DNA of 64,000 bases from Candidatus Poribacteria bacterium (GTDB lineage Bacteria; Poribacteria; WGA-4E; PCPOR2b): contig JAJEAL010000117.1 of the NCBI GenBank assembly GCA_022822785.1, forward strand, positions 27,321-91,320, in the 5' to 3' direction. The notes under the pieces were generated by a model. It did not search any database, was not told the DNA's origin, and saw nothing but the letters and a program-made list of their open reading frames with translations. The position numbers and the translations under genes are program-made. This document shows positions 54,544 through 64,000 of the stretch, one piece after another. Numbering within the stretch: position 1 is the first letter of the stretch; the number at the start of each line of letters is the position of its first letter.

Positions 54544-55584
54544 TTACCATCGTCCCAAATACAGTGAGCGGTTTGCCATCGGCATCTTGACCTGTGCACC
54601 TTTTCGACGTTGTGAATCAACGATGCCAATGGTAATTTCTGTGCTGATACGCGCGAGGTGGATGTTTCCCGTTGTTTCACGCCCGGTGTCGATCGCTTCG
54701 ACGATGTCTTGGATGCAACCGACAGTGCCGCTTTCCCGCTCAAAGTGTGGGTATTCAACGTCCACAATCTCGTTGAATTCTCCATCCCGTTTGCGCAGTT
54801 GAAAGCCGCTCCCGTTATTCAGCGAGCGCACGGTGCCATCGGCACAATCAACTTCAAACTCGTAGGCACTTCCGGGGATGCTGACCCCGTGAACGCCATT
54901 TTTGAATCGGACATATCCCATAACGATGGACGGATCCGCATCGGTGCGATTATCGTCAAAATCTGCGTCATCAATGGCGACGTTGCCTTGAACGTATTCG
55001 ACCTCTGAATCGCCCGCTAGAAAGAGGAGCATGTCTGCAGCGTGCGTATATCCCCAGAGCGCGGAGCCGCCGGAATAGGCGATGACCGAACGTGGCTCGC
55101 CAATCTCGCCACTCTCTACAATTTCTCGCATCTTGAGATAGCCGGGGGTGTACCGACGTTGCGTCCCCAAATTGAATTTCATCCCATACCGCTCGCAGGC
55201 TTCGACCATCGCATCCGCTTCCTCCATTGAAGCACACAGCGGTTTATCGCAGTACACCCCCTTCACTCCGTGTTCCGCTGCAAAGATAGTAATTTCCGCA
55301 TGATTGCCCGGACGGGTTGCTACGCTGACGATATCCGGTTTCTCTGTCTCAATCATCTCCCGATAGTCCGCATATCGTTTAGGGATATTCCACTTTGAGC
55401 ACACATATTCCGCCTTTTCTGCCACAACATCCGACGCAGCGACGATGGTTGTCCGCTCATAAGCTGTATAGCCAGCGGCGTGGGAATAGGGCAACGCTCC
55501 ATGTGGCCCCCCTTGTACCTCTTCGTCGATGGTTCCGCCCATCCTGCCACAGCCGACAATACAGCCCCGGTATTGGTTCGCCAT
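54544..55584 (-). CDS. Gfo/Idh/MocA family oxidoreductase
   Basis: A 346-aa oxidoreductase with the Rossmann motif 'GCIVGCGRMGGTIDEEVQGG', the lysine in 'VYCDKPLCASMEEAD' and the usual C-terminal domain ('AYSGGSALWGYTHAADMLLF'). It is a paralogue of the gene at 17412: both have 'CGRM', a following acidic-rich segment and 'PYSHAAGY/PYCHAGGY'. The ATG at 55584 is chosen because of the gagaaaaac leader and the family start; the frame that extends to 55653 is less likely. Confidence 0.9.
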   Translation of the reverse strand: MANQYRGCIVGCGRMGGTIDEEVQGGPHGALPYSHAAGYTAYERTTIVAASDVVAEKAEYVCSKWNIPKRYADYREMIETEKPDIVSVATRPGNHAEITIFAAEHGVKGVYCDKPLCASMEEADAMVEACERYGMKFNLGTQRRYTPGYLKMREIVESGEIGEPRSVIAYSGGSALWGYTHAADMLLFLAGDSEVEYVQGNVAIDDADFDDNRTDADPSIVMGYVRFKNGVHGVSIPGSAYEFEVDCADGTVRSLNNGSGFQLRKRDGEFNEIVDVEYPHFERESGTVGCIQDIVEAIDTGRETTGNIHLARISTEITIGIVDSQRRKGAQVKMPMANRSLYLGRW

Positions 55585-55944
55585 GTTTTTCTCCTTTTTG
55601 ATATCGGTTGTAGGGGCAGCCGCCCCGATAGATTTCCGATGAGATCGGGACAAACGGGATTAATAAACTTACGGTTGCCCTTTTGGGTCGCTTTATCTAA
55701 CGTTCCTGATTTTCAGCATCCGGTTTCATTTGTGAAATCCAGTCGTATAACAGTTGCGCCGCTGAACAGGGCAGGAGGGAACAGATAACTGCTAATACGC
55801 ACTGGTAAGAACCTCCAAATTGGTTTGTAAGTTTCGATACCCGATTAACTCTTTTGACATTCTTTTCAATATGAGTTACACTTCTACAAATCGCTATTAT
55901 ATGGACAGCATCAAAATTTGTCATAGATAAAGGTTAGGTAAATA
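55585..55944. other. Intergenic region, no gene recognised
   Basis: A 360-bp spacer between divergent genes. It begins with a palindromic unit (gtaggggcagccgcccc near 55610) and 'cccgat...atcggg'-type hairpins. A 75-codon minus-strand frame at 55697-55924 has no ribosome site or recognisable features, so I do not call it. Promoters of the two divergent genes should lie here. Confidence 0.45.
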
Positions 55945-56331
55945 ATGCGACGAAAAAGATATTTTACTGTTGAAGAAGCGAACCGGTTGATCCCTATGTT
56001 GGAGCAAAAACTATCAGAACTGAGGGAGTTTCGGGTGGAGTTAGAAGAACTTGGGGCTGAGTTGACTCCGCTCTTTGAGGTTATTTCTCACAACGGTGGG
56101 CATCGAAAAACACCGCAGTTTCTTGAATTGACAGGGAAATTCCGGGACGCTATTGAGGAGATTCAGTCCTATGGGTGCACGATAAAAGATATAAATCCGG
56201 GGTTAATTGACTTCTCTCACCTTCGGGAAGGTAGGGAGGTCTACCTCTGCTGGAGAGCTGGGGAAGAAGCGATCATGTACTGGCACGAGGTTGATGCCGG
56301 GTTTGCCGGAAGACAGCTGATTGAAGAGTAA
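55945..56331 (+). CDS. DUF2203 family protein
   Basis: A 128-aa protein with the whole DUF2203 pattern: 'RYFTVEEANRLIPMLEQKLS' at the start, a helical middle, then 'GCTIKDINPGLIDFSHLREG' and 'VYLCWRAGEEAIMYWHEVDA' with a C-terminal 'GFAGRQLIEE'. The family is widespread, about this long, and its function is unknown. It is transcribed toward the convergent helicase gene. Confidence 0.92.
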   Translation: MRRKRYFTVEEANRLIPMLEQKLSELREFRVELEELGAELTPLFEVISHNGGHRKTPQFLELTGKFRDAIEEIQSYGCTIKDINPGLIDFSHLREGREVYLCWRAGEEAIMYWHEVDAGFAGRQLIEE

Positions 56332-56514
56332 AACGGTGCCTACAGGATTGGGGAAACTCAATCTCTCGGTGTAATGGCGCCCGGTTAACCTACTAGCCAT
56401 AGACGTTAATCTCATACACCTGTTGGTCTTCTTCTGTATTTTCCTCAAAGATAATATATTCCCTATTAGGAAACCACTTCAGAGCTATAGCAAACTCCAT
56501 CAGCAAATTAAAAC

Positions 56515-59500
56515 CTAAGTAACAGAACCTGCCCTTTTTAATGCTGCACTTAAAAACTCTAAGGCTGCCGTGCGGCGTAAATGTGGGTGCGCGAACTGGT
56601 TCCGATAACTCCGTAGGCAGCCGTAACAACTCTCATCACAACCACAACCACCCTCAACTCGCGTTTTCGCGCTACGAAGCACTTCCAAAAAAGTTTTCTC
56701 ATTTTCTAAGTGTGCCACTAAACCGGCACCACCCGGGACGTTGTCATACAACACAATCGCCGCATCGTCCGTGGTATTATCGCCAGTAATGGTGACGTTT
56801 AAGTCAGCATCCGGCACATCGAGTGCCTCGGCTGCGCCCAATAAAACGGCGTATGCGAGAGAATACGCCTCCCATTGATCGACCAATCTAGGAAATTGCA
56901 AACGGACCACATCAGTGACGAATTCATGTCCGAGTGAAAACTGTTCCGGCATCCCGTTACAATCACTGCCCTCGGGCGTTTTATGCGAAGCCTTTCGCTC
57001 AGTATCATGTGCGCCGCAGGATCGACAGATATAAAACCCATTTCCGTTCTTTCCTTCGCATAGAACAACTAAGCTTCCCGGCAATGCTTGGGTAATCCTG
57101 ATACCGAACAAATCCTTCGACAAATTTTCCAGTTGGGTGTCGTTATCAAACCCACGGAAGAACGGACGTGTAGTGTACAAACGATGAGATCGCCCATATG
57201 GCTCTCTAGGTCGATCTAGCAGCGAGGTCACGAAACCAAATTCGGGGCATAAGTATTTTCGCTGAAGGGAACTATCGTTTTCGTGGCATTGCTTGAAATT
57301 ACGTGCATCATCGTACTCATAACGCATAACGAGAAATTCCTTGCCGGGAATTTTTTTGACTCCGTAGGAGGTCCATTCCTTTTTATCTGCGACAACCTTA
57401 CCACCTGCTGCGTATTCGGCAATGGCCTGCTGCAAATCCCGTTGTAAAGAAACTTTTGCTGCATCTGCACTGCTTTTCGGACGGGTATCCAATTCCACGA
57501 CATCCACTGGGAAACCATATTTAGGAATAATGGCCTTACGTGATAAGAAAGTCAGCGTTCTTTCTTCTGCAATGGTATCCATGCGTCTACCTATTTGACT
57601 GACATGCCGATCATCTCGTTTGTGAAAGTATTCTTCTCTCATTTTCCGCATCTTGCAGTAGTCATCGCAAATTTCCTGCTCGGCATAGGCAAAACGGCTT
57701 TCAGATCCCGCGATTTCTTCCACCCATTTCCCGTTGTTTAGCCCTGTTTCGACGTACATATTCGATGGTACCACAAGGCGTATAGACTCATATAACTCGT
57801 CATTATCCCGGCAAAAATCATCAAAGTCAGCAACAGCACGAGGGTTATCCCAATCGTCGATAAGATTTTTCACATTCCAGAATCGCCCCACGTTATTTCT
57901 TTTTTTAAAAAATGCTGACAATGCCACGGCGGTGATGTGCCGTAAAATAATTTTCTTGTTCATCAACTTCAGGTGTGGCGGATTGATTTTGCCTTGCATG
58001 ACACGTTCTTCTGGTGCGGCATAATGATACAAGTCGTGTGGGTTACGGCGGCAATAAGTCAACGCTAAACCAGACATTCCCTCGCGGCGTCCCGCCCTCC
58101 CAACGCGTTGAGTGTAATTGAACGACTCCGGCGGCACGTTGCGCAAAAACACAACTTCCAGATCGCCCAAATCCACGCCGATCTCAAAGGTCGTTGAAGA
58201 GCTCAGCAAATTGATGCTGCCTGCCTTGAACTGGTCTTGACGGTTGCGTGCCTCTTCACTTTGCACTTGGGCAGTATGTTCTTCCGCACTAAGGTCTGGT
58301 GGAAGATCGGAATCTTTGTACAAAATCCGATAATGATTTTGCTCTAATTTTTCCTTATCGACATGGATTAACTGGCCAGGACAACGATTACGAGGACAAA
58401 TCCTGCGAATGTTATAAACGCTTAAACTTGCACAGGTATCACACTCGTAAATTTCCTCCGGTGTTAGTAACTTTATGCGTAACCATCTGGAATTTAGCCA
58501 AAAGGCTCCATTCTGCTTTGCGCGTACAAGTATCTTGTCAGCATCATCAACGGTACTTCTGTCACGCTCGCGAAGTGCTTTCCATATTACGTTCATCAGT
58601 TTTTCGCTAGCTTCGAGTTTATCAGGTGTAGATAAACCTCTTTCCTTCTCTAGTAAGCGGGAGAGAAAGTGCCTGATGACCGCCAACCGATTGCCACTCC
58701 ATGAACGCAGGTGTGCGTTACGACCTCTTCGTGGACTGCCTTGGCAGACAGCAAATTGAGGCCAAGACGACACATCGTCCCAATTCGGTGCTCCGTCGTG
58801 ATGAGAAAAATCTATTACTCTTTTGGTCCGCAAATCGTCCAAGAGATAAGCTAGTAATTCCCGTGCTTCCCTTTCTGTAAGACACCACGGTTCGCCTAGC
58901 ATTTCTTTAGGCGGTTGTAAACTGTTAGGAATTTTCACGAACCACTTTACTAAACCGACTCCTTCTAAGGAGATTCTCTTTTCATCGGCCAGCACCTCAC
59001 GATATATAATTTTCAGCATCTCTCGGTTCTTTGCCTCAGAACTGTCAGATTCGTTGAATAAGCCAGCGGCTTCCCACTGTTTTTTTAGCCGATTCTGTAA
59101 ATCAGCGATAGATAGTCCCTCGTCCTCTACTGTTTCCGCCTTCAAAGCGCGCAGGATGAAATTCCGATCGCGTACCTTGCTATAAGAATTTTCTGCATAC
59201 CACGCAAAGAACGCCGCTTCTTGTCGACTGTCGGCGAAAGAAAGTACCTTACGCCGCCCCTCTGGCAACAGACCATGCAAGGCAGTAGCGATTACTGAAT
59301 TCGGACCATCGGAACCATGTACGATCTCTTGGACAGGATCTCCGATCCCACCACGCTGATAGCCACAGACTTCACATTTTTTTATTTGATCTGAGTGTTC
59401 GTCATGTGAATCACATTTTTGAACGGGGATATCCGCATTGCACTCGCAACCAGCGTTCCGGGAAGAAAGCTTTCCGCATCGACGACATAAGCGTAATGTG

Positions 59501-60777
59501 GTGGGTGTTTCTACACCGCTATCCAGCGGTAGATAATAATCCACACCGAACTCCTGATGACTGGGATCACGTATCGCCTCTTGTAAAACTCCGTTTCTTT
59601 CTCGTCCAACGTAATAATGCTGTCCGCATTCTCGGCATAATGCAATTTCCAGAGCGACTGCTTTTAACTCATCTCCTTCCATTACGGACTTTCGATTTAA
59701 GACAATAGTATCTTTACCTTTATCGTGTGTCAAAAATGCTCCTTCCAGCGCGCTCATAAACAGGTGAAAACGGCGGGGATTCTCATCTTTTGTCTGTCTG
59801 TTTTTACCAAAAATGACGTTGTCAGTGCAGAATTTTTCTCCAAACAACGATTCGGCAAAACTAGCAACGGCTTGCTTGTCCTCTTCTCCTTCACCCGCGG
59901 AAATTGTTGCACTGGTAGCGATGCAATTAAAGCAATCTTCCCGTCCTCCAGCGCGCAACCGTTGTTTAAGCCGCCGCACCAACATACCCATCTCCATTCC
60001 TCTAGTTCCGCGATATTGGTGAGCCTCGTCGAGAACAATAAACCGCCAGTGTTTACCTCGTCCGTCATCAAATAGTTTACTGTCGTTCGGACGAATCAAC
60101 AAATATTCTAACATGGAGTAGTTGGTCAGCAATATGTGTGGGGGATTTTCGCGCATTTCTTCGCGGGATAACAACTCGTTAGTAAGACAATCTTCCTCGG
60201 CGTATGCGTTCCCTCGTTCCGGCGTTTCACCGATGTATTGCCCGAATGTTGGCTTGAAGCCAGAATAGGCTTTCTCCAGATCCCGACAAATTTCTCCCAA
60301 TCGCCGCCGCTGGTCGTTGGCAAGCGCGTTCATCGGGTACAAAATCAAGGCACGAACGCCAGGTTCGTTCAATTGACCGGAAAGGTGTTGCCGATACAAC
60401 TCAAACAGAATCGGATAAAGAAAACTTTCCGTCTTACCACTTGCCGTCCCAGTGGCGACGACTATATTCTGTCCTGAATTGACCGCGCGAATTGCCCGTT
60501 CTTGATGGTCATACAAGCGATCATCTCGCAAAGCAGGCAACAATCCATCGCTTTTTTGCAAGAAGATTTCTCTCGCCAAATCTTGTGTGTTGATACCTAG
60601 TTGGAAACCGTGTGCTATCTCAGGAAAAGGACCTTTCATCAAATCGTATTCTGCCAACGCTTGGTGAAACGATTTGCGCAAGTTGTCATCCTTAAAATAG
60701 AAGGAAGTTTTCAGATAGTTTTCGTAGCGGATGCGAATTGTCTGTTTCCACTTTTCAATATCATTCTGATTGGGCAT
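56515..60777 (-). CDS. Large superfamily 2 helicase with DUF1998-type C-terminus
   Basis: A 1420-aa SF2 helicase. Walker A is 'VVATGTASGKTESFLYP' (about 107-123), the DEAH box is in 'FIVLDEAHQYRGTRGMEM', motif III 'CIATSATISAG' follows, and motif VI is 'NYTQRVGRAGRREGMSGLAL'. A cysteine-rich insert ('CRECGQHYY', 'CRRCGKLSSRNAGC') is present between the helicase lobes. The last 120 residues have the DUF1998 signature: 'LYDNVPGGAGLVAHL', 'CGCDESCYGCLRSYRNQ' and 'HPHLRR'. This is the MrfA/YprA-like layout; DISARM DrmA/DrmB carry the same two parts as separate proteins. It follows the coiled-coil gene by 123 bp on the same strand, suggesting one operon. Confidence 0.9.
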   Translation of the reverse strand: MPNQNDIEKWKQTIRIRYENYLKTSFYFKDDNLRKSFHQALAEYDLMKGPFPEIAHGFQLGINTQDLAREIFLQKSDGLLPALRDDRLYDHQERAIRAVNSGQNIVVATGTASGKTESFLYPILFELYRQHLSGQLNEPGVRALILYPMNALANDQRRRLGEICRDLEKAYSGFKPTFGQYIGETPERGNAYAEEDCLTNELLSREEMRENPPHILLTNYSMLEYLLIRPNDSKLFDDGRGKHWRFIVLDEAHQYRGTRGMEMGMLVRRLKQRLRAGGREDCFNCIATSATISAGEGEEDKQAVASFAESLFGEKFCTDNVIFGKNRQTKDENPRRFHLFMSALEGAFLTHDKGKDTIVLNRKSVMEGDELKAVALEIALCRECGQHYYVGRERNGVLQEAIRDPSHQEFGVDYYLPLDSGVETPTTLRLCRRCGKLSSRNAGCECNADIPVQKCDSHDEHSDQIKKCEVCGYQRGGIGDPVQEIVHGSDGPNSVIATALHGLLPEGRRKVLSFADSRQEAAFFAWYAENSYSKVRDRNFILRALKAETVEDEGLSIADLQNRLKKQWEAAGLFNESDSSEAKNREMLKIIYREVLADEKRISLEGVGLVKWFVKIPNSLQPPKEMLGEPWCLTEREARELLAYLLDDLRTKRVIDFSHHDGAPNWDDVSSWPQFAVCQGSPRRGRNAHLRSWSGNRLAVIRHFLSRLLEKERGLSTPDKLEASEKLMNVIWKALRERDRSTVDDADKILVRAKQNGAFWLNSRWLRIKLLTPEEIYECDTCASLSVYNIRRICPRNRCPGQLIHVDKEKLEQNHYRILYKDSDLPPDLSAEEHTAQVQSEEARNRQDQFKAGSINLLSSSTTFEIGVDLGDLEVVFLRNVPPESFNYTQRVGRAGRREGMSGLALTYCRRNPHDLYHYAAPEERVMQGKINPPHLKLMNKKIILRHITAVALSAFFKKRNNVGRFWNVKNLIDDWDNPRAVADFDDFCRDNDELYESIRLVVPSNMYVETGLNNGKWVEEIAGSESRFAYAEQEICDDYCKMRKMREEYFHKRDDRHVSQIGRRMDTIAEERTLTFLSRKAIIPKYGFPVDVVELDTRPKSSADAAKVSLQRDLQQAIAEYAAGGKVVADKKEWTSYGVKKIPGKEFLVMRYEYDDARNFKQCHENDSSLQRKYLCPEFGFVTSLLDRPREPYGRSHRLYTTRPFFRGFDNDTQLENLSKDLFGIRITQALPGSLVVLCEGKNGNGFYICRSCGAHDTERKASHKTPEGSDCNGMPEQFSLGHEFVTDVVRLQFPRLVDQWEAYSLAYAVLLGAAEALDVPDADLNVTITGDNTTDDAAIVLYDNVPGGAGLVAHLENEKTFLEVLRSAKTRVEGGCGCDESCYGCLRSYRNQFAHPHLRRTAALEFLSAALKRAGSVT

Positions 60778-60900
60778 GTTCTTATTTTACCTCGACAAGG
60801 GTAATTAACTGAACCCACCATTTGGCACTGTAAGTCAACTGTTATATTAGAAATTCTTAGCTCGTAAAATTTAAATCCTTTTCCACGACACTTCTGTTGC

Positions 60901-63900
60901 TTATCTTTGCTCTTCCGTGATTTGTATGGCTGACTGAGGATACTTTGTTGATTCCCAATGACAATGTTGACACTGGTACCACATAAGCTTATCTTTCTCA
61001 CTATTAATTTTTGTAAGCCGATTTGAATCGCATTTTGGACATACCTCGCCCTCGGCGGGCACACGAATGATTGGCAATACTTTCCCATTGCATTGAATGT
61101 TTAGATGCGTACCTTTTGAAGAGGGTTTTTCGATCTCCTTATAGTCCAAGTCACGTATGGGTAGCTCAAATATATGTTTGTTTTTATTATTAGTAGTTGT
61201 CTTATAGCTATATGATCTATGAAAATCAGAACCAAATTTCGCCTGTATTTTGTACACACTGGAAGGTAAAGAAATTTGCACAACGGCATTCATGTTTCTA
61301 CGAAATTTCTGACGTGAAATGACAATTGGCTTGTCACACCATCCCTCCGAGAAATCATCGGTTTTTGTGATACGCCACCAAACACGCGGCAGGATGACAA
61401 CCGTATCAATGCTTTCCACTTTCCACCTTGTCAGGTCACTATCCGGCCCCTTAGTCAAGGCTCCATCTAGAGGCGTAATAATAACCGCACCATCATCACA
61501 TATACTTGCACGAGAACTGTTTCCCTTTTTCTGAGGACGGATATTTTGTCCTTCTGCATCTATAAATCGAATGCTGATTGTCTCGGTATACCCATCGGTG
61601 GAGGGTACTAACAGCCTTTCAGCCGAATAAATAATGTCATTAACCAGAATCTTTTTTAATGAGGGCTCTTCGGCAGGTACACGAATAATTGGAATCACTT
61701 CCCTACTACATTGAACTTGTAAATGTGTGTCTTCCAACAACCGGGTATCGATTTCCTCATAGTCCACGAAATCGCGTATGGGTAACTCAAATATGTGTTT
61801 GTTTTCGTTTTCATCGACAAGAGTCGCACTATATGACCTATCCAAATCGGACCCAAATCCCGCCTGGATCTCCTCAATGTTGGAAGGTACAGAAATGTGC
61901 ACAACAGCGTCCTCGTTTTCGCGAAACTCCTCGCGCGACATGTCAATCGGCTTGTCATGCCATACATCCAAAGATTCCTCAGCTTCTGCGATGCGCCACC
62001 AAACCCGTGGCAGAACGATAACCGTGGCAACGCTGTCCACATTCCACTCTGTCGAGTCACCATCAGGATGGGGTTCGACAATAACGGCATCATCTTTACC
62101 TATACTTGCATGAGAATTGCTACCGCTTTGCTCGGGACGAATATTATTTCCTTCTGTATTGATAAATTGAATAATTGTTTCCGGATACCCATCAGTGCAG
62201 GGAGCTAACAGCATCTCTTCGGAATAAATAGCATCATTAACCCGAATCTCTCTTAATGCTCGCGAATATCGGAAACCATCGCTATCGATTAAATTTACAT
62301 TCTGGTCATAGACGCGAACGTAGAACCAGCCCTGGCGACCCTCTAGAACATCTGACACAGTATCTTCCATCGGGTCAAAATTCCTACCTCGCCAATTTCC
62401 TCCACCTTCTGCACCGATTCTTACCCACGAAACACTCTCCTCGATTTCCAAATTTGGCGGATCGCCGATAAACAGGGGACCTTGCTCGGAATCATCATAT
62501 ATGCTGCTTCCCCTTAACGAGAAGACTTCTCGATTTGAAGGTAACTTATGCTCCTCAAAGCTATCAGCTGTAACGCTACTGTTAAAATAAAAATAATGCG
62601 CCAAGAATCTTTCATCCCTACATGCTTCTTGGGCAACTGGTGGATTTCCTTTTCTTTGCCATTGGTACGGCGCGAAAACAATGAAATGGCCACTCGAAAT
62701 GCCTTTGACTTTTCGGCCGTCTCCTGTCCATCTCTTACGAAGTTTGAAGATTAATGGAGATTTGCCGTTATACACTTTCACTGTTTCTTTGCTATCTTCG
62801 TACATAACGGTAAGGTTTTCAGAGAAATCGTTCAATTGATACTCCCCGTTAGCACTGGACAAGGGGACCCCGTTCTGTCGAACTTCAATAGGTGGCTGCT
62901 CTTCTGGTACAATTAATAAAATCTCCCACTGCCAGCCATTTTTTTTGCAAATTAGTTCGGGTTTAGGATTATATTCAGCTTGGTGATTGGTACTACCTTC
63001 AGGGACATTTGGCTGTTCTCCGCGCCTCCCTTTTATATCCCGTGGTTTCTGTGCCCCTCCTGCCGTATCTGTCTCGCTGTGTTCACCAATAGTATCAGTT
63101 TCTGTAGAGTCCTCCTCTGAATTAGACAGGTCACTAGGACTGTCGTCCGTGCCTTCCTGACTCTGGGGATCATCGGGATCCGTCGGGTTTTCTTCTATTT
63201 CTTGTATATCTGATTGTTCTGTTGATGCTCGATTGTCTGCTTGTTCTTTGTTTTTCTCTTGTAAGTGGGTGACCTCCTTTTTCTGATTGTTGAGTTCTGC
63301 TTGGGTTATGGCTAGTTCATGCTGTAGTTTTTCAACCTTTTTTTCGTACAGCATTCGACTTTGTTGTTCTGCTTTAAGGTCTTCTTCCAAGCGACTGATT
63401 ATATTTTTTTGTTTATCGAGCTCTGTTTGGTAGATTGTGGCTAATTCATGCTGTAGTTGTTGAGACTCTGTTTCGTACTTAATCCGGCTTTCTTGCTCCG
63501 CTTGAAGATTCTCCTCTAACCGATTGACCTTATTCTCCTTTCCTTGGAGTTCTTCTTGGATTTTATTCAATTCACGCTGTAGTTGTTCACATTCTGCCTG
63601 TTCTGCTTTGAGATTTTTTTCGAAATGTTTGACTTCATTTTGCTTTTGTTCTAGTTCTGCTTGGGTTTCTTCCAGCTCTACTTGGTTTGCGTTTAATTCT
63701 TGTTGGAGTCGTTCCGATTCTACCTGTCCAGCTTGAAGGTCCTGTTGTAATTGATAGATCTGCCTTTGCGTTTGCTTGAGTTTTACTTTAGTTGTGTTTA
63801 ACTCGTGTTGTAGTCGTTCAGACTCTGCCTGCTCAGCTTGAAGATTTTGTTGTAGCCGGCTGACTTCACTTTCCTTTTGTTTGAGTTCCGCTTGGCTTGT

Positions 63901-64000
63901 GGAGAGTTCCCGTTGTAATCGTTCAGATTCTGTTTGGTACTGAATCCGACTTTCTTGTTGAGTTTGAAGATTCTCCTCTAGGTGATTAACCTGATTTTGT
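60901..64000 (-). CDS. Very large coiled-coil, tandem beta-domain and zinc-ribbon protein, N-terminus outside the window
   Basis: The frame is open to the window edge, so at least 1033 residues are seen and the start is missing; the TTG at 63570 lies inside the coiled coil. The first ~270 visible residues are a coiled coil of Q/E/L heptads ('LRESEAQEAQLNQQLRS'). An acidic linker follows ('DPDDPQSQEGTDDSPSD'). The C-terminal half has two tandem copies of a ~200-residue beta domain (coordinates about 62260-61665 and 61658-61048) with shared landmarks 'VLPRVWWRI', 'DKPI', 'KHIFELPIRD' and 'PIIRVPAE'. It ends with a zinc ribbon 'CPKCDSNRL' and 'CQHCHWES'. No enzyme is recognised. It is directly upstream of the helicase gene, so the two probably work together. 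Confidence 0.75.
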   Translation of the reverse strand, partial: QNQVNHLEENLQTQQESRIQYQTESERLQRELSTSQAELKQKESEVSRLQQNLQAEQAESERLQHELNTTKVKLKQTQRQIYQLQQDLQAGQVESERLQQELNANQVELEETQAELEQKQNEVKHFEKNLKAEQAECEQLQRELNKIQEELQGKENKVNRLEENLQAEQESRIKYETESQQLQHELATIYQTELDKQKNIISRLEEDLKAEQQSRMLYEKKVEKLQHELAITQAELNNQKKEVTHLQEKNKEQADNRASTEQSDIQEIEENPTDPDDPQSQEGTDDSPSDLSNSEEDSTETDTIGEHSETDTAGGAQKPRDIKGRRGEQPNVPEGSTNHQAEYNPKPELICKKNGWQWEILLIVPEEQPPIEVRQNGVPLSSANGEYQLNDFSENLTVMYEDSKETVKVYNGKSPLIFKLRKRWTGDGRKVKGISSGHFIVFAPYQWQRKGNPPVAQEACRDERFLAHYFYFNSSVTADSFEEHKLPSNREVFSLRGSSIYDDSEQGPLFIGDPPNLEIEESVSWVRIGAEGGGNWRGRNFDPMEDTVSDVLEGRQGWFYVRVYDQNVNLIDSDGFRYSRALREIRVNDAIYSEEMLLAPCTDGYPETIIQFINTEGNNIRPEQSGSNSHASIGKDDAVIVEPHPDGDSTEWNVDSVATVIVLPRVWWRIAEAEESLDVWHDKPIDMSREEFRENEDAVVHISVPSNIEEIQAGFGSDLDRSYSATLVDENENKHIFELPIRDFVDYEEIDTRLLEDTHLQVQCSREVIPIIRVPAEEPSLKKILVNDIIYSAERLLVPSTDGYTETISIRFIDAEGQNIRPQKKGNSSRASICDDGAVIITPLDGALTKGPDSDLTRWKVESIDTVVILPRVWWRITKTDDFSEGWCDKPIVISRQKFRRNMNAVVQISLPSSVYKIQAKFGSDFHRSYSYKTTTNNKNKHIFELPIRDLDYKEIEKPSSKGTHLNIQCNGKVLPIIRVPAEGEVCPKCDSNRLTKINSEKDKLMWYQCQHCHWESTKYPQSAIQITEEQR

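Noticed and set aside
55697..55924. A 75-codon minus-strand frame in the spacer upstream of the DUF2203 gene.
   Set aside because: No ribosome site, no recognisable features, and it covers the expected promoter region of two divergent genes.
56393..56500. Short minus-strand frame downstream of the helicase (ATG at 56500, 35 codons).
   Set aside because: No ribosome site, and it lies in the convergent 3' spacer after the helicase stop; the longer frame overlaps the helicase C-terminus. Too weak to call a gene.
56515..60777. Complete DISARM system.
   Set aside because: Only the helicase/DUF1998 parts resemble DrmA/DrmB; no DISARM methylase, DrmC or DrmE-type gene is present in the window.

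Overview
The window looks like a chromosomal piece of an uncultured bacterium resembling Candidatus Poribacteria. The evidence is five genes (six domains) of phytanoyl-CoA dioxygenase-like (PhyH) Fe/2-oxoglutarate oxygenases, four Gfo/Idh/MocA oxidoreductases, a giant secreted haem c / leucine-rich-repeat / cohesin / dockerin protein with a C-terminal sorting-type domain, and many small palindromic repeats of the type 'gggcaagatgcccgcctacgg'. This taxonomic guess rests on gene content only. I see no rRNA, tRNA, CRISPR array, prophage module or transposase gene.

Layout. 1-5.5 kb: two convergent ankyrin-repeat genes, two PhyH genes, a beta-lactamase-fold serine hydrolase and an NAD-dependent epimerase. 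5.7-8.9 kb: a tctC-tctB-tctA tripartite carboxylate transporter. 9-13.2 kb: a divergent sigma-54 (RpoN), a Lon N-terminal-domain protein, PgsA, a coiled-coil protein and a membrane protein built of four exact 48-residue repeats. 13.2-16.4 kb: a secreted beta-sandwich protein and two PhyH genes, one a double-domain fusion. 16.6-21 kb: a Gp37/Gp68-like (DUF5131) protein, an oxidoreductase, a large Tudor/coiled-coil/PD-(D/E)XK/zinc protein and an orphan MazE-like antitoxin separated from it by a miniature inverted-repeat element. 21-24 kb: a PhyH gene, an amidohydrolase and an HpcH/HpaI aldolase. 24-28.2 kb: the giant secreted protein.

28.5-33.5 kb, minus strand: an operon matching the first half of the N-methylglutamate (methylamine) pathway, mgsA-mgsB-ORF-mgsC-gmaS (also known as glxBCD-glnT), containing an extra 111-aa gene. 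33.5-36.8 kb: a degenerate aldo/keto reductase, a beta-helix protein and an oxidoreductase. 37.1-41.1 kb: an ECF sigma factor followed by the most remarkable gene of the window, a 1039-aa single-chain beta-beta' RNA polymerase-like protein. It keeps the catalytic aspartate triad and the two active-site lysines but lacks most peripheral modules. 41.1-55.6 kb: bioD, two tandem MFS transporters, a GH127-like protein, a DUF559-like nuclease, methylmalonate-semialdehyde dehydrogenase, msrA, a DegT-type aminotransferase, a phosphatase, two more oxidoreductases and a beta-propeller glycosidase-like protein. 56-64 kb: a DUF2203 protein, then a 1420-aa helicase with a DUF1998-type C-terminus preceded by a very large coiled-coil/zinc-ribbon protein that runs off the window; this pair resembles a phage-defence or DNA-repair module.

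Two elements of about 115-125 bp share terminal inverted repeats and are each flanked by perfect 8-bp direct repeats, which shows recent non-autonomous transposition. Many gene starts given here differ from the longest possible reading frame because a Shine-Dalgarno sequence or the preceding gene decides for an internal ATG.
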